Source of the DNA: Bacteroidota bacterium
GTDB taxonomy: Bacteria > Bacteroidota > Bacteroidia > Chitinophagales > Chitinophagaceae
NCBI GenBank assembly: GCA_018266575.1
Contig: JAFEAE010000015.1
Location: forward strand, 124,001-188,000
Length of the DNA: 64,000 nt
Reading direction: 5' to 3'
Below the pieces are notes generated by a model. It saw only the letters and a program-made list of their open reading frames with translations, was not told the origin of the DNA and ran no database searches. The position numbers and the translations under genes are program-made. Below are positions 1 through 8,737 of this stretch, piece after piece (within the stretch, counting starts at the first letter, position 1; each line of letters starts with the position of its first letter).

Positions 1-55
1 CAATGTAGAAGTGCCGCAGGAAGCTTTTCTGGCCGTGCTGAAACTCGACGAATAA
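1..55 (+). CDS. 3' end of a gene that starts outside the window
   Basis: Reading frame 2 is open from the window edge to a TAA at 53-55 and would encode a 17-residue tail ending VLKLDE. It lies 22 bp before the next ATG on the same strand. No family can be named from so short a tail, and a chance open frame of this length is possible. Confidence 0.3.
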   Translation, partial: NVEVPQEAFLAVLKLDE

Positions 56-77
56 ATCCTGTAAATTTATTTTCTTC

Positions 78-689
78 ATGAGAACGCCACTTCAAAAAGG
101 AGAAAAGATACTGCTCGTTACCTATTCAAGTTGGGTATCATTAATTATTCCTGTCTTTATCGTATTGATTGGCTTTATTCTTTCTTACTTTATTGGGTTC
201 ATCAATCATTACGGATGGACTGCAGCATTAGCCGGCCTTCTGTATTTCATCATAAAATATTATTCCTGGAAAGCGTATATATGGGTAGTGACGAATTACA
301 GGGTGATTGATGAAAATGGTTTGTTGCAACATTATGCGAAAGAAAGCCCGTTAGATAAGATCAATAATGTTTCTTACGATCAAGGTGTTTGGGGGAGAAT
401 ATTCAATTACGGTCATGTGGAAATTCAAACTGCTGCGCAAGTTGGTGCTACTGATTATTATAATGTACATCACCCAAAACGGTTGAAGGACACAATTACT
501 CAGGCGCAGGCTGATCTTTCTATTAATAAAAACCAGGCGCAAGCTTCACAACTTGCCTCGGCGATCAATATACACTCTTCACCAACTAATGTTGCTGCTG
601 AATTAGAGAAATTATTTGAGTTAAAACAAAAAGGGATTTTGTCTGAAGAAGAATACAATAAAGCCAAAAATAAATTATTGAACAGCTAA
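78..689 (+). CDS. Membrane PH-domain (bPH2-like) protein with SHOCT tail
   Basis: A 203-residue protein. Two hydrophobic helices (about residues 18-40 and 45-60) are followed by a bacterial PH-like domain with the motif TNYRVIDENGLL and a conserved SPLDKINNVSYDQG stretch, as in YdbS/YdbT-type membrane proteins. The last 30 residues (LEKLFELKQKGILSEEEYNKAK) form a SHOCT helix pair, a short oligomerisation motif. The PH-like domain should face the cytoplasm. No enzymatic role is known for the family; membrane-stress or scaffold roles have been suggested. It is followed tail to tail by the BlaR1-type gene 8 bp downstream. Family assignment is firm; function is not. Confidence 0.8.
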   Translation: MRTPLQKGEKILLVTYSSWVSLIIPVFIVLIGFILSYFIGFINHYGWTAALAGLLYFIIKYYSWKAYIWVVTNYRVIDENGLLQHYAKESPLDKINNVSYDQGVWGRIFNYGHVEIQTAAQVGATDYYNVHHPKRLKDTITQAQADLSINKNQAQASQLASAINIHSSPTNVAAELEKLFELKQKGILSEEEYNKAKNKLLNS

Positions 690-697
690 ATCATGCA

Positions 698-2539
698 TCA
701 GATATAGACAATTTTTTTGTGCTTCTGAGTTATTTCAACCTTCTTTAATAATTGCTGTTGTTTCAATAAACTTTCACGTTCTAATTTAAGTTGTTCAGTC
801 ATTAATTTTTTACGGAATACCCGGGCCTGTGCTGTATTTTTTACCTGGCTGTTCTGTAATGACTGTAGTTGTATTTTGATGTCGCGGTTTATCTTTTGCA
901 AATCATCACGGGTGATTACAGATGGGTTTTCTTCGTTTATTTTTTGCCAATCCAATTCAGTAATAGATTTACGGATTTCATCCTGTAATTTCTGAATATC
1001 CACTTCTTTATTTGCTTTTGAAATATCTTTCTTTAATTTATTCCAATCGATTTTATCAAGAGCAGCCAATGCTTTTGTCATGGAAGCTTCTGCAAGTTTT
1101 TCATCCAGTTCTATCCTGTATTGATCCGGTGCAGATGTATCCTGCGTTACCTTAAAATCAAAACTTGATTTTGGTACGAATGGAAAATCTTTGGCCACTT
1201 CAGGTTTTGGTGCCTGGGCCGGAGCAGCAAGCACATACGAAGTTGCAGCAACAGAGTAGTTATTATCAGGCTGAAAATCGGCAGTATTAGTGATAGTTAC
1301 ATCTTCTTGTTCACCTGCCCCATTATCTTCATTATAGCTTGCTAATATTGCATCGGTGTTATTTTCATTCACTCCGTCATCAACTATCTTTGGTTCAGGT
1401 GCTTTCTTCTTTTCAGGATTTATTTTTTCAGCCTTTATATCATCTGGTAAAGGCAATCTCAACGGCTGAAAAATGACCTTGGTAATTTCTGCAGAATTTG
1501 CGTTGACAAAATGCTTTTTATCGGTCACCTGATTTTTGTCAATTATTTCAAAGTTTAAAACTTTGTCGTGTTTCTGCATTTTTAATTGCGTTGCAAAAAC
1601 AGCAAGTATTGCAAATAAAAAGAGTGTTACAATTTTTGTTGCGTTCAATCTGAACCGGTGAGGTTGCCCTGTTATACGTTTTACGCGGGCAAGCAGCAGG
1701 TGGTTATTTCTTCCATTTGCAGCCATTGCGAGTTGGTGATGATTGCGCATTTTTTCAAGAGATAACAAAGCAGAAGCGTAGGAGTGAGGGTCGTACCTGA
1801 ATTGTATGACCAGGTCGTCGCAACTGTTTTCTGTTTCTTTCCTGATATTCCGGATTAATAATTTAGCAAACGGGTTAAAGAAAAAGAGGATACCCGTAAC
1901 TGTTACAAGCAGGTTCAGGAAATAATCATTTCTTTTTATATGCGCCAGCTCATGTAATAAAATAGCTTCGGCTTGTTGTGTTGACAGATGGTTAATTGTT
2001 GCAACAGGGATCAATATCACTGATTTTAAAAAGCCAACGGTCATAGGGCTGTCTGCGACAGACGATAACCAGACATTTACTTTTCTGTGAATACCTAATT
2101 GTTGGGCTGCTTCATCTGCAAAAATCCTTAGCTCGGGGTGTATTTTTTGTAAGCCTGTATATTTTAACCTGTATACATGAATGAATAAACTGCAATACCT
2201 CGTAAACAGGAAAAATAATGTGATCAGGTAAATGATAGAAAGATAAGGTAGCAATTCGCCAGAAAACCTTTTGAAACTTAAGTAAAATGATTTGGATATG
2301 ATCGGTGAATAATTTTCGGGAGCGAAGAAAAACGTATCATTAAATAGTGACATGATGAACCATAAACAACCGGCACTCAGCAATGAAAATGCAATACCAT
2401 GGCGTACCGTTGCCGAAAAACGTTTTCCCCGTGATGTGATGATTGCATAAACAAACCAAAGCAGCGCCATTTGCCATATGCTGTTAAGTAGTGCCCAGCC
2501 AAGTATCCTCAAAAAAGCAGTTTGGTTAACCAGTTGCAT
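698..2539 (-). CDS. M56 family metallopeptidase, BlaR1-type sensor/protease
   Basis: A 613-residue membrane protein. Four hydrophobic segments in the first 310 residues frame a zinc-peptidase core with HELAH and a downstream ENSCDD, which supplies the third ligand, as in BlaR1/MecR1. The fourth membrane helix lies near residue 305. The outer half is not the penicillin-binding domain of classical BlaR1 but a long charged, Lys/Glu/Gln-rich region with likely coiled coil (about 480-600). The signal sensed is therefore probably not a beta-lactam. It starts 2 bp after the BlaI-type repressor gene ends, so the two form one operon. By analogy the activated protease causes cleavage of the repressor. 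Confidence 0.85.
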   Translation of the reverse strand: MQLVNQTAFLRILGWALLNSIWQMALLWFVYAIITSRGKRFSATVRHGIAFSLLSAGCLWFIMSLFNDTFFFAPENYSPIISKSFYLSFKRFSGELLPYLSIIYLITLFFLFTRYCSLFIHVYRLKYTGLQKIHPELRIFADEAAQQLGIHRKVNVWLSSVADSPMTVGFLKSVILIPVATINHLSTQQAEAILLHELAHIKRNDYFLNLLVTVTGILFFFNPFAKLLIRNIRKETENSCDDLVIQFRYDPHSYASALLSLEKMRNHHQLAMAANGRNNHLLLARVKRITGQPHRFRLNATKIVTLFLFAILAVFATQLKMQKHDKVLNFEIIDKNQVTDKKHFVNANSAEITKVIFQPLRLPLPDDIKAEKINPEKKKAPEPKIVDDGVNENNTDAILASYNEDNGAGEQEDVTITNTADFQPDNNYSVAATSYVLAAPAQAPKPEVAKDFPFVPKSSFDFKVTQDTSAPDQYRIELDEKLAEASMTKALAALDKIDWNKLKKDISKANKEVDIQKLQDEIRKSITELDWQKINEENPSVITRDDLQKINRDIKIQLQSLQNSQVKNTAQARVFRKKLMTEQLKLERESLLKQQQLLKKVEITQKHKKIVYI

Positions 2540-2541
2540 GG

Positions 2542-2925
2542 TTATTGATTTTTCAGGTTGTTTAATAGTTGTTGAATTTCTTCCAACTCCTGCGGTGATG
2601 CTTTATGGTTTCCTAACGCCTGCAACACTAACTCAGTGGGTGACCCTCCGAAAAGGGAATTGATCATTTTACCCAGCATGTGCTTTTGCGTTTTTTCTTT
2701 GCTCACAGCTGCCTGGTAAATATGAGTCTTCAAGGAATCATCACGTTTTACCAAACCTTTTTCGTGCATGATCTGCATCAGCTTTAACGTTGTTGTATAA
2801 CCGACGTCTTTTGTTTTTGCAAGTTCTTCATGTACTTCACGCACACTTGCAGATTCTTTTTCCCAAATCACCTGGAGAATTTCCAGTTCGCTTTCAGTGG
2901 GTTTAATATACCTGGTTGAAGCCAT
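2542..2925 (-). CDS. BlaI/MecI/CopY family transcriptional repressor
   Basis: A 127-residue winged-helix repressor. The N-terminal half has the family pattern (LTPTESELEILQVIW-like start, then SVREVHEELAKTKDVGYTTTLKLMQIMHEKG), and the C-terminal half is the dimerisation and cleavage region ending in LEEIQQLLNNLKNQ. It sits immediately upstream of its M56 peptidase partner. A dyad TTACGA-N6-TCGTAA lies 22 bp before its start codon and is a plausible autoregulatory operator. No effector gene other than the BlaR1-type partner is adjacent, so the regulon cannot be read from the window. Confidence 0.9.
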   Translation of the reverse strand: MASTRYIKPTESELEILQVIWEKESASVREVHEELAKTKDVGYTTTLKLMQIMHEKGLVKRDDSLKTHIYQAAVSKEKTQKHMLGKMINSLFGGSPTELVLQALGNHKASPQELEEIQQLLNNLKNQ

Positions 2926-2947
2926 AACAATGAATTTATCCTCTAAT

Positions 2948-2965
2948 TTACGATAAATTTCGTAA
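2948..2965. promoter_or_regulatory. Probable BlaI-type operator
   Basis: An 18-bp dyad, TTACGA-TAAATT-TCGTAA, is centred about 30 bp upstream of the blaI-like start at 2925. BlaI/MecI repressors bind short dyads of this size in front of their own operon. Assignment rests on position and symmetry only. Confidence 0.55.
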
Positions 2966-3014
2966 TAAAAAATTGTTAAAGAATTTCACCACACTTTATT
3001 AACAGACAAGCAAT

Positions 3015-3908
3015 CTATTTAATTGTTGCTTCCGGGTGCATTTTATTATGGTCTTCGATAAGTTCGCGGGTGGTTTTTGTGCTTTTGTCGTGGCTCCAGC
3101 CGGGTGGTCGGAGAAAATAATGAAAGAAATTTTTTATTGAACCGGAATGAAAGGCTTTTATAAAAAGGTCTTTCCATGTTTTTAAAGCAACAATTACGGG
3201 ATTGAAAGATTCGATATTTTTCGTTAATCCATATTGAGGCCGTTCTTCTTCTTTTCGGAATGTTCCAAACATCCTGTCCCATATTATTAATATGCCTGCA
3301 TGGTTTTTATCAAGATATTTCAAATCGCTTCCATGGTGTACGCGGTGATGCGAGGGCGTATTGAAAATAAATTCTATTGGTTTGGGAAGAAGATGAATGG
3401 TTTCGGTATGAATCCAGAACTGATAGATCAAACTGATCGACTGCATGGTCAGGACAATGACCGGATGAAATCCAACGAATGGCATCCATGCCCAGAAAAG
3501 AAAAGCACCGGTGAGGTTACCTGTCCATGTTTGGCGCAACGCCGCAGCAAGGTTATATCTTTTTGAAGAATGATGGACCACATGCGAAGCCCAGAACCAG
3601 TTCACATGATGACTGGTGCGGTGAAACCAGTAATACGAAAAATCATCTGCAAAAAACGCCAGTACCCACACCCACCATTTTGAACCATCAAGTGTAAAAA
3701 TCCTGAACCGGTAAATAAGTAAGAACAATCCGAAAATAAGCGCTTTGGTAATTAGCCCGGTCAACACATTGCCAATACCAAGGGCAAGACTGCTGAACGT
3801 ATCTTTTGTTTCGTATAGATCTTTTTTTTCAATAGCAGAAAAAATCGCTTCGGCAATAACCAATAGCACAAAACCCGGAATGGCATAGTACAGTAAAGCT
3901 GGAGGCAT
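3015..3908 (-). CDS. Sterol desaturase/fatty-acid hydroxylase superfamily protein
   Basis: A 297-residue integral membrane protein with several hydrophobic helices in the first 150 residues. It carries the eight-histidine di-iron pattern: HRTSH, then HVVHH, and near residue 190 HHRVHH. The superfamily uses a membrane di-iron centre and O2 to hydroxylate or desaturate lipids or carotenoids. The C-terminal 80 residues are polar and cytoplasmic. It stands alone between blaI and the sugar operon, so neither substrate nor pathway is shown. Length is normal for the bacterial family. Confidence 0.85.
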   Translation of the reverse strand: MPPALLYYAIPGFVLLVIAEAIFSAIEKKDLYETKDTFSSLALGIGNVLTGLITKALIFGLFLLIYRFRIFTLDGSKWWVWVLAFFADDFSYYWFHRTSHHVNWFWASHVVHHSSKRYNLAAALRQTWTGNLTGAFLFWAWMPFVGFHPVIVLTMQSISLIYQFWIHTETIHLLPKPIEFIFNTPSHHRVHHGSDLKYLDKNHAGILIIWDRMFGTFRKEEERPQYGLTKNIESFNPVIVALKTWKDLFIKAFHSGSIKNFFHYFLRPPGWSHDKSTKTTRELIEDHNKMHPEATIK

Positions 3909-4040
3909 GCAAGCAACGTTTATTTAAAATTACAATAAACAATATAAAATGGCGAATGACCCCAATCAAGAAAAGGGCAGTTGGCCATCATATAAAAGTG
4001 GTATTACGGTTAAAATAGTTTTATAACCTGCTAATTGGCA

Positions 4041-4073
4041 TTGCAGGAAATTTAAACCAAACTGCTACATTTG
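4041..4073 (+). promoter_or_regulatory. Likely promoter of the sugar-acid operon
   Basis: TACATTTG at 4066-4073 matches the Bacteroidota -7 element TAnnTTTG. A TTG at 4041-4043 lies 22 bp upstream, slightly longer than the usual 19-20 bp. The start codon of the transporter is 40 bp downstream. Confidence 0.5.
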
Positions 4074-4112
4074 ATAACAATTGCAAATTTATCGCCATAA
4101 CTACGCTGCTGT

Positions 4113-5375
4113 ATGAAACAAAAAACATTGCTTCCATTCATTCTTATCACAAGCCTGTTTTTTTTCTGGGGCTTTATTCATAACCTGGACCCGATATTGA
4201 TCCCGCATTTGCGCCGCGTATTCAGTTTGACTACCGTGGAAGCTTCGTTGGTAGACTCTGCAGTTTATATTGGCTATTTTTTGATGGCAGTACCTGCGGG
4301 CGTAATTATGCGAAAATATGGATACAAAACAGGCATATTAACTGGTCTTAGCTTTTTTGCGGCAGGATGTTTTTTGTTTATCCCTGCTGCAAATACAATG
4401 GTGTACGGTTTATTCCTGAGTGCACTCGTTATCGTTGCATGTGGGCTTGCTATGCTTGAAACTGCGGCTAATCCTTATGCCACAATTTTAGGTGACCCGG
4501 AAACAGCAACGCAACGTTTGAATTTTGCACAATCATTTAACGGGCTTGCTGCTTTTCTTGCACCGATACTTGGCGCCAAACTTATTCTTTCTAAAAATCC
4601 ATTAGATGCATCACAGGTTGCAGCTATGGCGGATGCTGCGAGAAAAAGTTATTTGTTATCGGAAACAGCTACCGTAAAATTTCCGTACACTGTTTTAGGA
4701 GCAGCTATACTTGTTGTTTGGTGCATTTTCTTTTTCGCAAAAATGCCTGATAAAAAAGATACAGAAGAGAATAATAACCAGGGATTTTTTCATGCACTTA
4801 AACATCGCCATTTAAGTTGGGCGGTGATAGCGCAATTTTTTTATGTAGGTGCACAGGTTTGTATACTTAGCTTTTTGGTTCTGTTTGCAACAAAAGCTGC
4901 AGGCATTAGTGAAAAAGAAGCTTCTAATTATTCAGGTGCTGCAGGTTTGGCTTTTATGCTTGGTCGTTTTATCGGAACATACCTGATGCGGTTTATTCAA
5001 CCTTCAAAATTACTGGCTATGTATGCCGTGATATGCATTCTGTTGTCATTAGTCACAATTCTCGGATCAGGTATTATAACATTGTATGCCACTATTGGTA
5101 TTGCATTTTTCATGAGCATTATGTTTCCTACTATTTTTGCGCTCGGCATTGAGGGCTTGGGGCCTGATACCAAATCAGGGTCGAGCCTTATTATTATGTC
5201 GATAGTAGGGGGGGCTGCTTTGCCACCCATTCTCGGTTTTATTGCAGATAGAACAAATAACATCCAGAATGGTTATATAGTTCCGGCATTGAGCTTTGTG
5301 GTTATTTTATTATTTGCGTTAAAAGGATACAAGGTTAAACGCATTGAATCCATAATTGCTGAACCCACGGTTTAA
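4113..5375 (+). CDS. fucP: FucP-type sugar:proton symporter (MFS)
   Basis: A 420-residue, 12-helix major-facilitator protein. It has the family marks of L-fucose:H+ symporters: FFFWGFIHNLDPILIPHLR in helix 1, a charged first cytoplasmic loop (RKYGYKTG), LETAANPYATILG around residue 115-130 and an AQSFNGLAA segment. It brings the sugar through the inner membrane with protons. It is the first gene of a five-gene operon of oxidative sugar breakdown, which supports L-fucose or a related 6-deoxysugar as substrate. FucP-like transporters also carry other monosaccharides, so the substrate remains inferred. Confidence 0.85.
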   Translation: MKQKTLLPFILITSLFFFWGFIHNLDPILIPHLRRVFSLTTVEASLVDSAVYIGYFLMAVPAGVIMRKYGYKTGILTGLSFFAAGCFLFIPAANTMVYGLFLSALVIVACGLAMLETAANPYATILGDPETATQRLNFAQSFNGLAAFLAPILGAKLILSKNPLDASQVAAMADAARKSYLLSETATVKFPYTVLGAAILVVWCIFFFAKMPDKKDTEENNNQGFFHALKHRHLSWAVIAQFFYVGAQVCILSFLVLFATKAAGISEKEASNYSGAAGLAFMLGRFIGTYLMRFIQPSKLLAMYAVICILLSLVTILGSGIITLYATIGIAFFMSIMFPTIFALGIEGLGPDTKSGSSLIIMSIVGGAALPPILGFIADRTNNIQNGYIVPALSFVVILLFALKGYKVKRIESIIAEPTV

Positions 5376-5437
5376 AGCACTTGCTATAACGATGCTTGTT
5401 GTATCGGAATTTTTCAGGTACAATAAAATTTATATTG

Positions 5438-7096
5438 ATGACTACAACTATTGAAAGAAAAAAAGTTTTGCAAATTCATCCGAAGGATAATGTATTGGTT
5501 GCCTTAAGCAATCTTGCAAAAAATGAAAAAATAATTTTTGAAAAGAGTGAATATGTTTTGCAGGATGATGTGAAAGCAAAACATAAATTCTTTACAAAAG
5601 ATATGCAGCCCGGTGATGAGGTGATTATGTACGGAGTTCTTGTTGGCAAAGCACAACATCTTATTCCGAAAGGTGGATTGATGACAACAGAAAATGTAAA
5701 ACACGCTGCAGAACCTTATGCATTCCGCAAAGTGAATTATGAATGGCACGCCCCGGATGTATCGAAGTTTTCGAACAGGACATTTAATGGGTATAAAAGA
5801 AGTGATGGCAAAACAGGCACTGCCAATTACTGGCTATTTATCCCCACTGTTTTTTGTGAGAACAGGAATTTAGATGTGATCCGCGAGGCTTTGCACAATG
5901 AATTAGGATATGCAGTAACTGACAAATATAAACGCTTTGCCCACCATCTTGTCGAGTCGTATAAAAAAGGAGAAAATAATTTTTCCGGAAGCATTGATTT
6001 TTCGCCGCCGGAACATAAAAATGCAAGGCTGTTCAAAAATATAGATGGTATAAAATTTTTGAACCATAGCGGAGGCTGCGGTGGAACAAGACAAGATGCC
6101 GCGATATTAAGTAAGCTACTTGCATCTTATGCAGACCACCCGAATGTTGGTGGAATAACCATGCTGAGCCTGGGTTGCCAGCACATGCAGGTATCCGATT
6201 TTTTGAAAGATTTAAAAGAACGCAACCCCAACTTTGATAAGCCGCTTTTCATTTTCGAGCAGCAACAATCAAAAAGCGAAGAACAATTAGTTAAGGAAGC
6301 AATTCAGAAAACATTCGAAGGATTAATTGAATTAAATAAAAAAGAACGCGAACCTGTTCCGCTAAGTGAATTGACTTTGGGCGTGAAATGTGGCGGCAGT
6401 GATGGTTTCAGCGGGATATCCGCAAACCCTGCTGTCGGTTATGCCGCTGACATGTTGGTAGCATTGGGTGGCAAGGTATTACTTGCTGAATTTCCGGAAT
6501 TATGTGGCGTTGAACAAGAATTAGTTGATCGTTGTACAAGTCGGGAAACTGCACAGAAATTTATCGATCTTATGCGTTCTTATGATGCGTTGGCACACCA
6601 GGTTGGTTCCGGCTTTCACATGAACCCTTCACCCGGCAATATTAAAGATGGGTTGATTACTGACGCTATTAAATCTGCAGGCGCAGCAAAAAAAGGCGGA
6701 ACATCTCCTGTAGTGGATGTATTGGATTACACAGAACCTGCAACAAAACCAGGATTAAGTTTAGTGTGCACTCCGGGCAATGATGTGGAAGCAACAACCG
6801 GTAAAGCTGCATCAGGTGCAACATTGATTTTATTTACCACAGGATTGGGTACACCAACAGGAAACCCTGTTTGCCCAACTATTAAAGTGGCAACTAACTC
6901 TTCTTTGGCACAACGCATGCGCGACATCATCGATATTGATTGCGGAGGAATTATCAGCGGTGAAAAAACTATCGCAGAGATGGGTGAAGAAATTTTAGAG
7001 TATTGCATCCAGGCCGCAAGCGGCGAGGTAATTCCCAAAGCAGTTCAGTTGAACCAGGATGATTTTATTCCATGGAAAAGAGGTGTGAGCTTATAA
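5438..7096 (+). CDS. UxaA-family sugar-acid dehydratase
   Basis: A 552-residue enzyme counted from the ATG at 5438 (start MTTTIERKKVLQIHP). A longer frame from a TTG at 5396 adds 14 residues that do not look conserved. The N-terminal SAF domain (about 1-95) is followed by the D-galactarate/altronate dehydratase domain with iron-site cysteines in SGGCGGTRQDA, SLGCQHMQ and GVKCGGSDGFSG. The family dehydrates sugar acids such as altronate or galactarate to 2-keto-3-deoxy acids. Next to a fucose-type transporter and two SDRs it most likely dehydrates L-fuconate (compare the UxaA-like gene of the Campylobacter fucose locus). It follows fucP by 62 bp. Substrate is inferred from context. Confidence 0.8.
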   Translation: MTTTIERKKVLQIHPKDNVLVALSNLAKNEKIIFEKSEYVLQDDVKAKHKFFTKDMQPGDEVIMYGVLVGKAQHLIPKGGLMTTENVKHAAEPYAFRKVNYEWHAPDVSKFSNRTFNGYKRSDGKTGTANYWLFIPTVFCENRNLDVIREALHNELGYAVTDKYKRFAHHLVESYKKGENNFSGSIDFSPPEHKNARLFKNIDGIKFLNHSGGCGGTRQDAAILSKLLASYADHPNVGGITMLSLGCQHMQVSDFLKDLKERNPNFDKPLFIFEQQQSKSEEQLVKEAIQKTFEGLIELNKKEREPVPLSELTLGVKCGGSDGFSGISANPAVGYAADMLVALGGKVLLAEFPELCGVEQELVDRCTSRETAQKFIDLMRSYDALAHQVGSGFHMNPSPGNIKDGLITDAIKSAGAAKKGGTSPVVDVLDYTEPATKPGLSLVCTPGNDVEATTGKAASGATLILFTTGLGTPTGNPVCPTIKVATNSSLAQRMRDIIDIDCGGIISGEKTIAEMGEEILEYCIQAASGEVIPKAVQLNQDDFIPWKRGVSL

Positions 7097-7107
7097 ATTA
7101 AAAACAC

Positions 7108-7869
7108 ATGTTTAGTTTAGAAAATAAAACAGCGATAGTAACTGGTGGCGGAAGCGGAATCGGAAGGGCTATCAGCAAAGTATTTGCACAACAAGGCGCA
7201 ACAGTATACATTCTTGATCTTGATGAAAATGGAGCTGCAGAAACGATTAACGAGATATCTGAAAAAAACGGAACAGCATTTTTTGAAAAGTGCAACGTGT
7301 CTGTTCAGCAGGAAGTAAAAAATATTATTTACAAAATTTCGAAGATCGATATCGTTGTAAATAACGCAGGCATCGCACATGTAGGCAATGTTGAAAATAC
7401 TTCAGAAGCGGATTTTGAAAGATTATTTTCTGTAAATGTAAAAGGAGTGTACAATGTATTGAATGCTGCAATCCCGTTAATGAAAAATAAAGGCGGCGTG
7501 ATCCTTAACCTTGCATCTATTGCTTCATTAGTTGGCATACCAGACCGTTTTGCATATTCAATGACGAAAGGCGCTGTTGCAGGAATTACATTATCTGTTG
7601 CAAGAGATTACCTGCATCAAAAAATACGTTGCAATTGTATTTCTCCTGCTCGTGTACATACTCCGTTTGTGGATGGGTTCATTGCAAAAAATTACCCGGG
7701 TAAAGAAGCAGAGATGTTTGAGAAGCTTTCTAAGACACAACCTATCGGAAGAATGGCTGAACCGGAAGAAATTGCCCATCTCGCTCTATATCTGTGCTCG
7801 GATGAAGCATCATTCATTACGGGGTGCGATTACCCGATTGACGGAGGGTTTGTTAAACTAAATAATTAA
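7108..7869 (+). CDS. SDR oxidoreductase, probable 2-keto-3-deoxy-L-fuconate dehydrogenase
   Basis: A 253-residue classical short-chain dehydrogenase. It shows the NAD-binding TGGGSGIG, NNAG, the catalytic Ser in LASIAS and Tyr-x3-Lys in YSMTK. D40-region residues (LDLDENG) favour NAD over NADP. It begins 11 bp after the dehydratase and 10 bp before the FAH hydrolase, the gene order seen where 2-keto-3-deoxy acids are oxidised to 2,4-diketo acids and then cleaved. That makes this the likely second oxidation step. The alternative, that this one is the fucose dehydrogenase and the last SDR takes the second step, cannot be excluded. Confidence 0.75.
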   Translation: MFSLENKTAIVTGGGSGIGRAISKVFAQQGATVYILDLDENGAAETINEISEKNGTAFFEKCNVSVQQEVKNIIYKISKIDIVVNNAGIAHVGNVENTSEADFERLFSVNVKGVYNVLNAAIPLMKNKGGVILNLASIASLVGIPDRFAYSMTKGAVAGITLSVARDYLHQKIRCNCISPARVHTPFVDGFIAKNYPGKEAEMFEKLSKTQPIGRMAEPEEIAHLALYLCSDEASFITGCDYPIDGGFVKLNN

Positions 7870-7879
7870 AATCAGCATA

Positions 7880-8737
7880 ATGAAACTTGTACGTTTTGGA
7901 GAATTCAATGAAGAAAAACCGGGAGTATTGATTAATGATGAGATTGTTGATGTGTCTGGTTTTGGGGAAGATTATGGAGAACATTTTTTTGAAACCGGCG
8001 GATTGAAGCGATTGCAGGAATATATTTCATCAAATTCTTCTTCATTAAAAAAAATACCTTCAGGAGTTCGGTTAGGCAGCCCCGTTATACGCCCATCAAA
8101 AATTATTTGCATAGGGTTAAATTATGTCGACCATGCAAAGGAAACAAATGCAGCAATCCCAAAAGAGCCGATTGTTTTCTTTAAATCCACTACAGCATTG
8201 GTTGGCCCCAATGACGATCTTGTAATTCCTAAAAACAGCATAAAAACAGATTGGGAAGTTGAGCTTGCAGTTGTTATTGGAAAAAAGGCAAGTTATGTGG
8301 AAGAAAAAGACGCATTGGATTATGTTGCCGGTTATTGCCTGCACAACGATTACAGCGAAAGGGAATTTCAGATAGAACGAGGCGGTCAATGGGTAAAAGG
8401 CAAAAGCTGCGATACGTTTGCTCCACTTGGGCCATTTTTAGCTACGCAGGATGAAATAAAAGATGTAAATAATTTAAGGCTTTGGCTGAAAGTAAATGAT
8501 GTGGTGATGCAGGATGGTAACACATCTAACCTTATTTTTAAAGTCCCTTTTTTGATACATTATCTTTCTCAATTCATGACACTGCTGCCGGGTGATGTGA
8601 TTTCAACAGGTACACCTGCAGGTGTAGGATTAGGGATGAAGCCTCAGCCTGTTTACCTGAAAGCAGGCGACATAATTTCTTTAGGGATAGATGATTTAGG
8701 AACTTCTACTCAACACGCAAAAAATTACCAGGGATGA
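7880..8737 (+). CDS. FAH-family hydrolase, probable 2,4-diketo-3-deoxy-L-fuconate hydrolase
   Basis: A 285-residue member of the fumarylacetoacetate hydrolase family. The core begins near residue 75 with ICIGLNYVDHAKE and holds the metal ligands in DWEVELAVVIG and HNDYSERE, then KSCDTFAPLGP and the closing STGTPAGVG. Enzymes of this clade cleave 2,4-diketo-3-deoxy-L-fuconate or -rhamnonate to pyruvate and L-lactate with Mg2+ or Mn2+. It overlaps the following SDR by 4 bp (ATGA), so translation is probably coupled. Family is certain; the exact substrate follows from the operon. Confidence 0.8.
   Translation: MKLVRFGEFNEEKPGVLINDEIVDVSGFGEDYGEHFFETGGLKRLQEYISSNSSSLKKIPSGVRLGSPVIRPSKIICIGLNYVDHAKETNAAIPKEPIVFFKSTTALVGPNDDLVIPKNSIKTDWEVELAVVIGKKASYVEEKDALDYVAGYCLHNDYSEREFQIERGGQWVKGKSCDTFAPLGPFLATQDEIKDVNNLRLWLKVNDVVMQDGNTSNLIFKVPFLIHYLSQFMTLLPGDVISTGTPAGVGLGMKPQPVYLKAGDIISLGIDDLGTSTQHAKNYQG

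Noticed and set aside
698..2925. Reading the BlaR1/BlaI pair as beta-lactam resistance
   Set aside because: No penicillin-binding domain in the sensor and no beta-lactamase gene nearby.
3949..4026. 25-codon open frame (MANDPNQEKGSW) upstream of fucP
   Set aside because: Too short, no promoter or terminator of its own and no recognisable family; chance is likely.
5396..5437. Longer N-terminus of the UxaA-like protein from a TTG
   Set aside because: The ATG at 5438 gives a normal family start; the 14 extra residues look untranslated.
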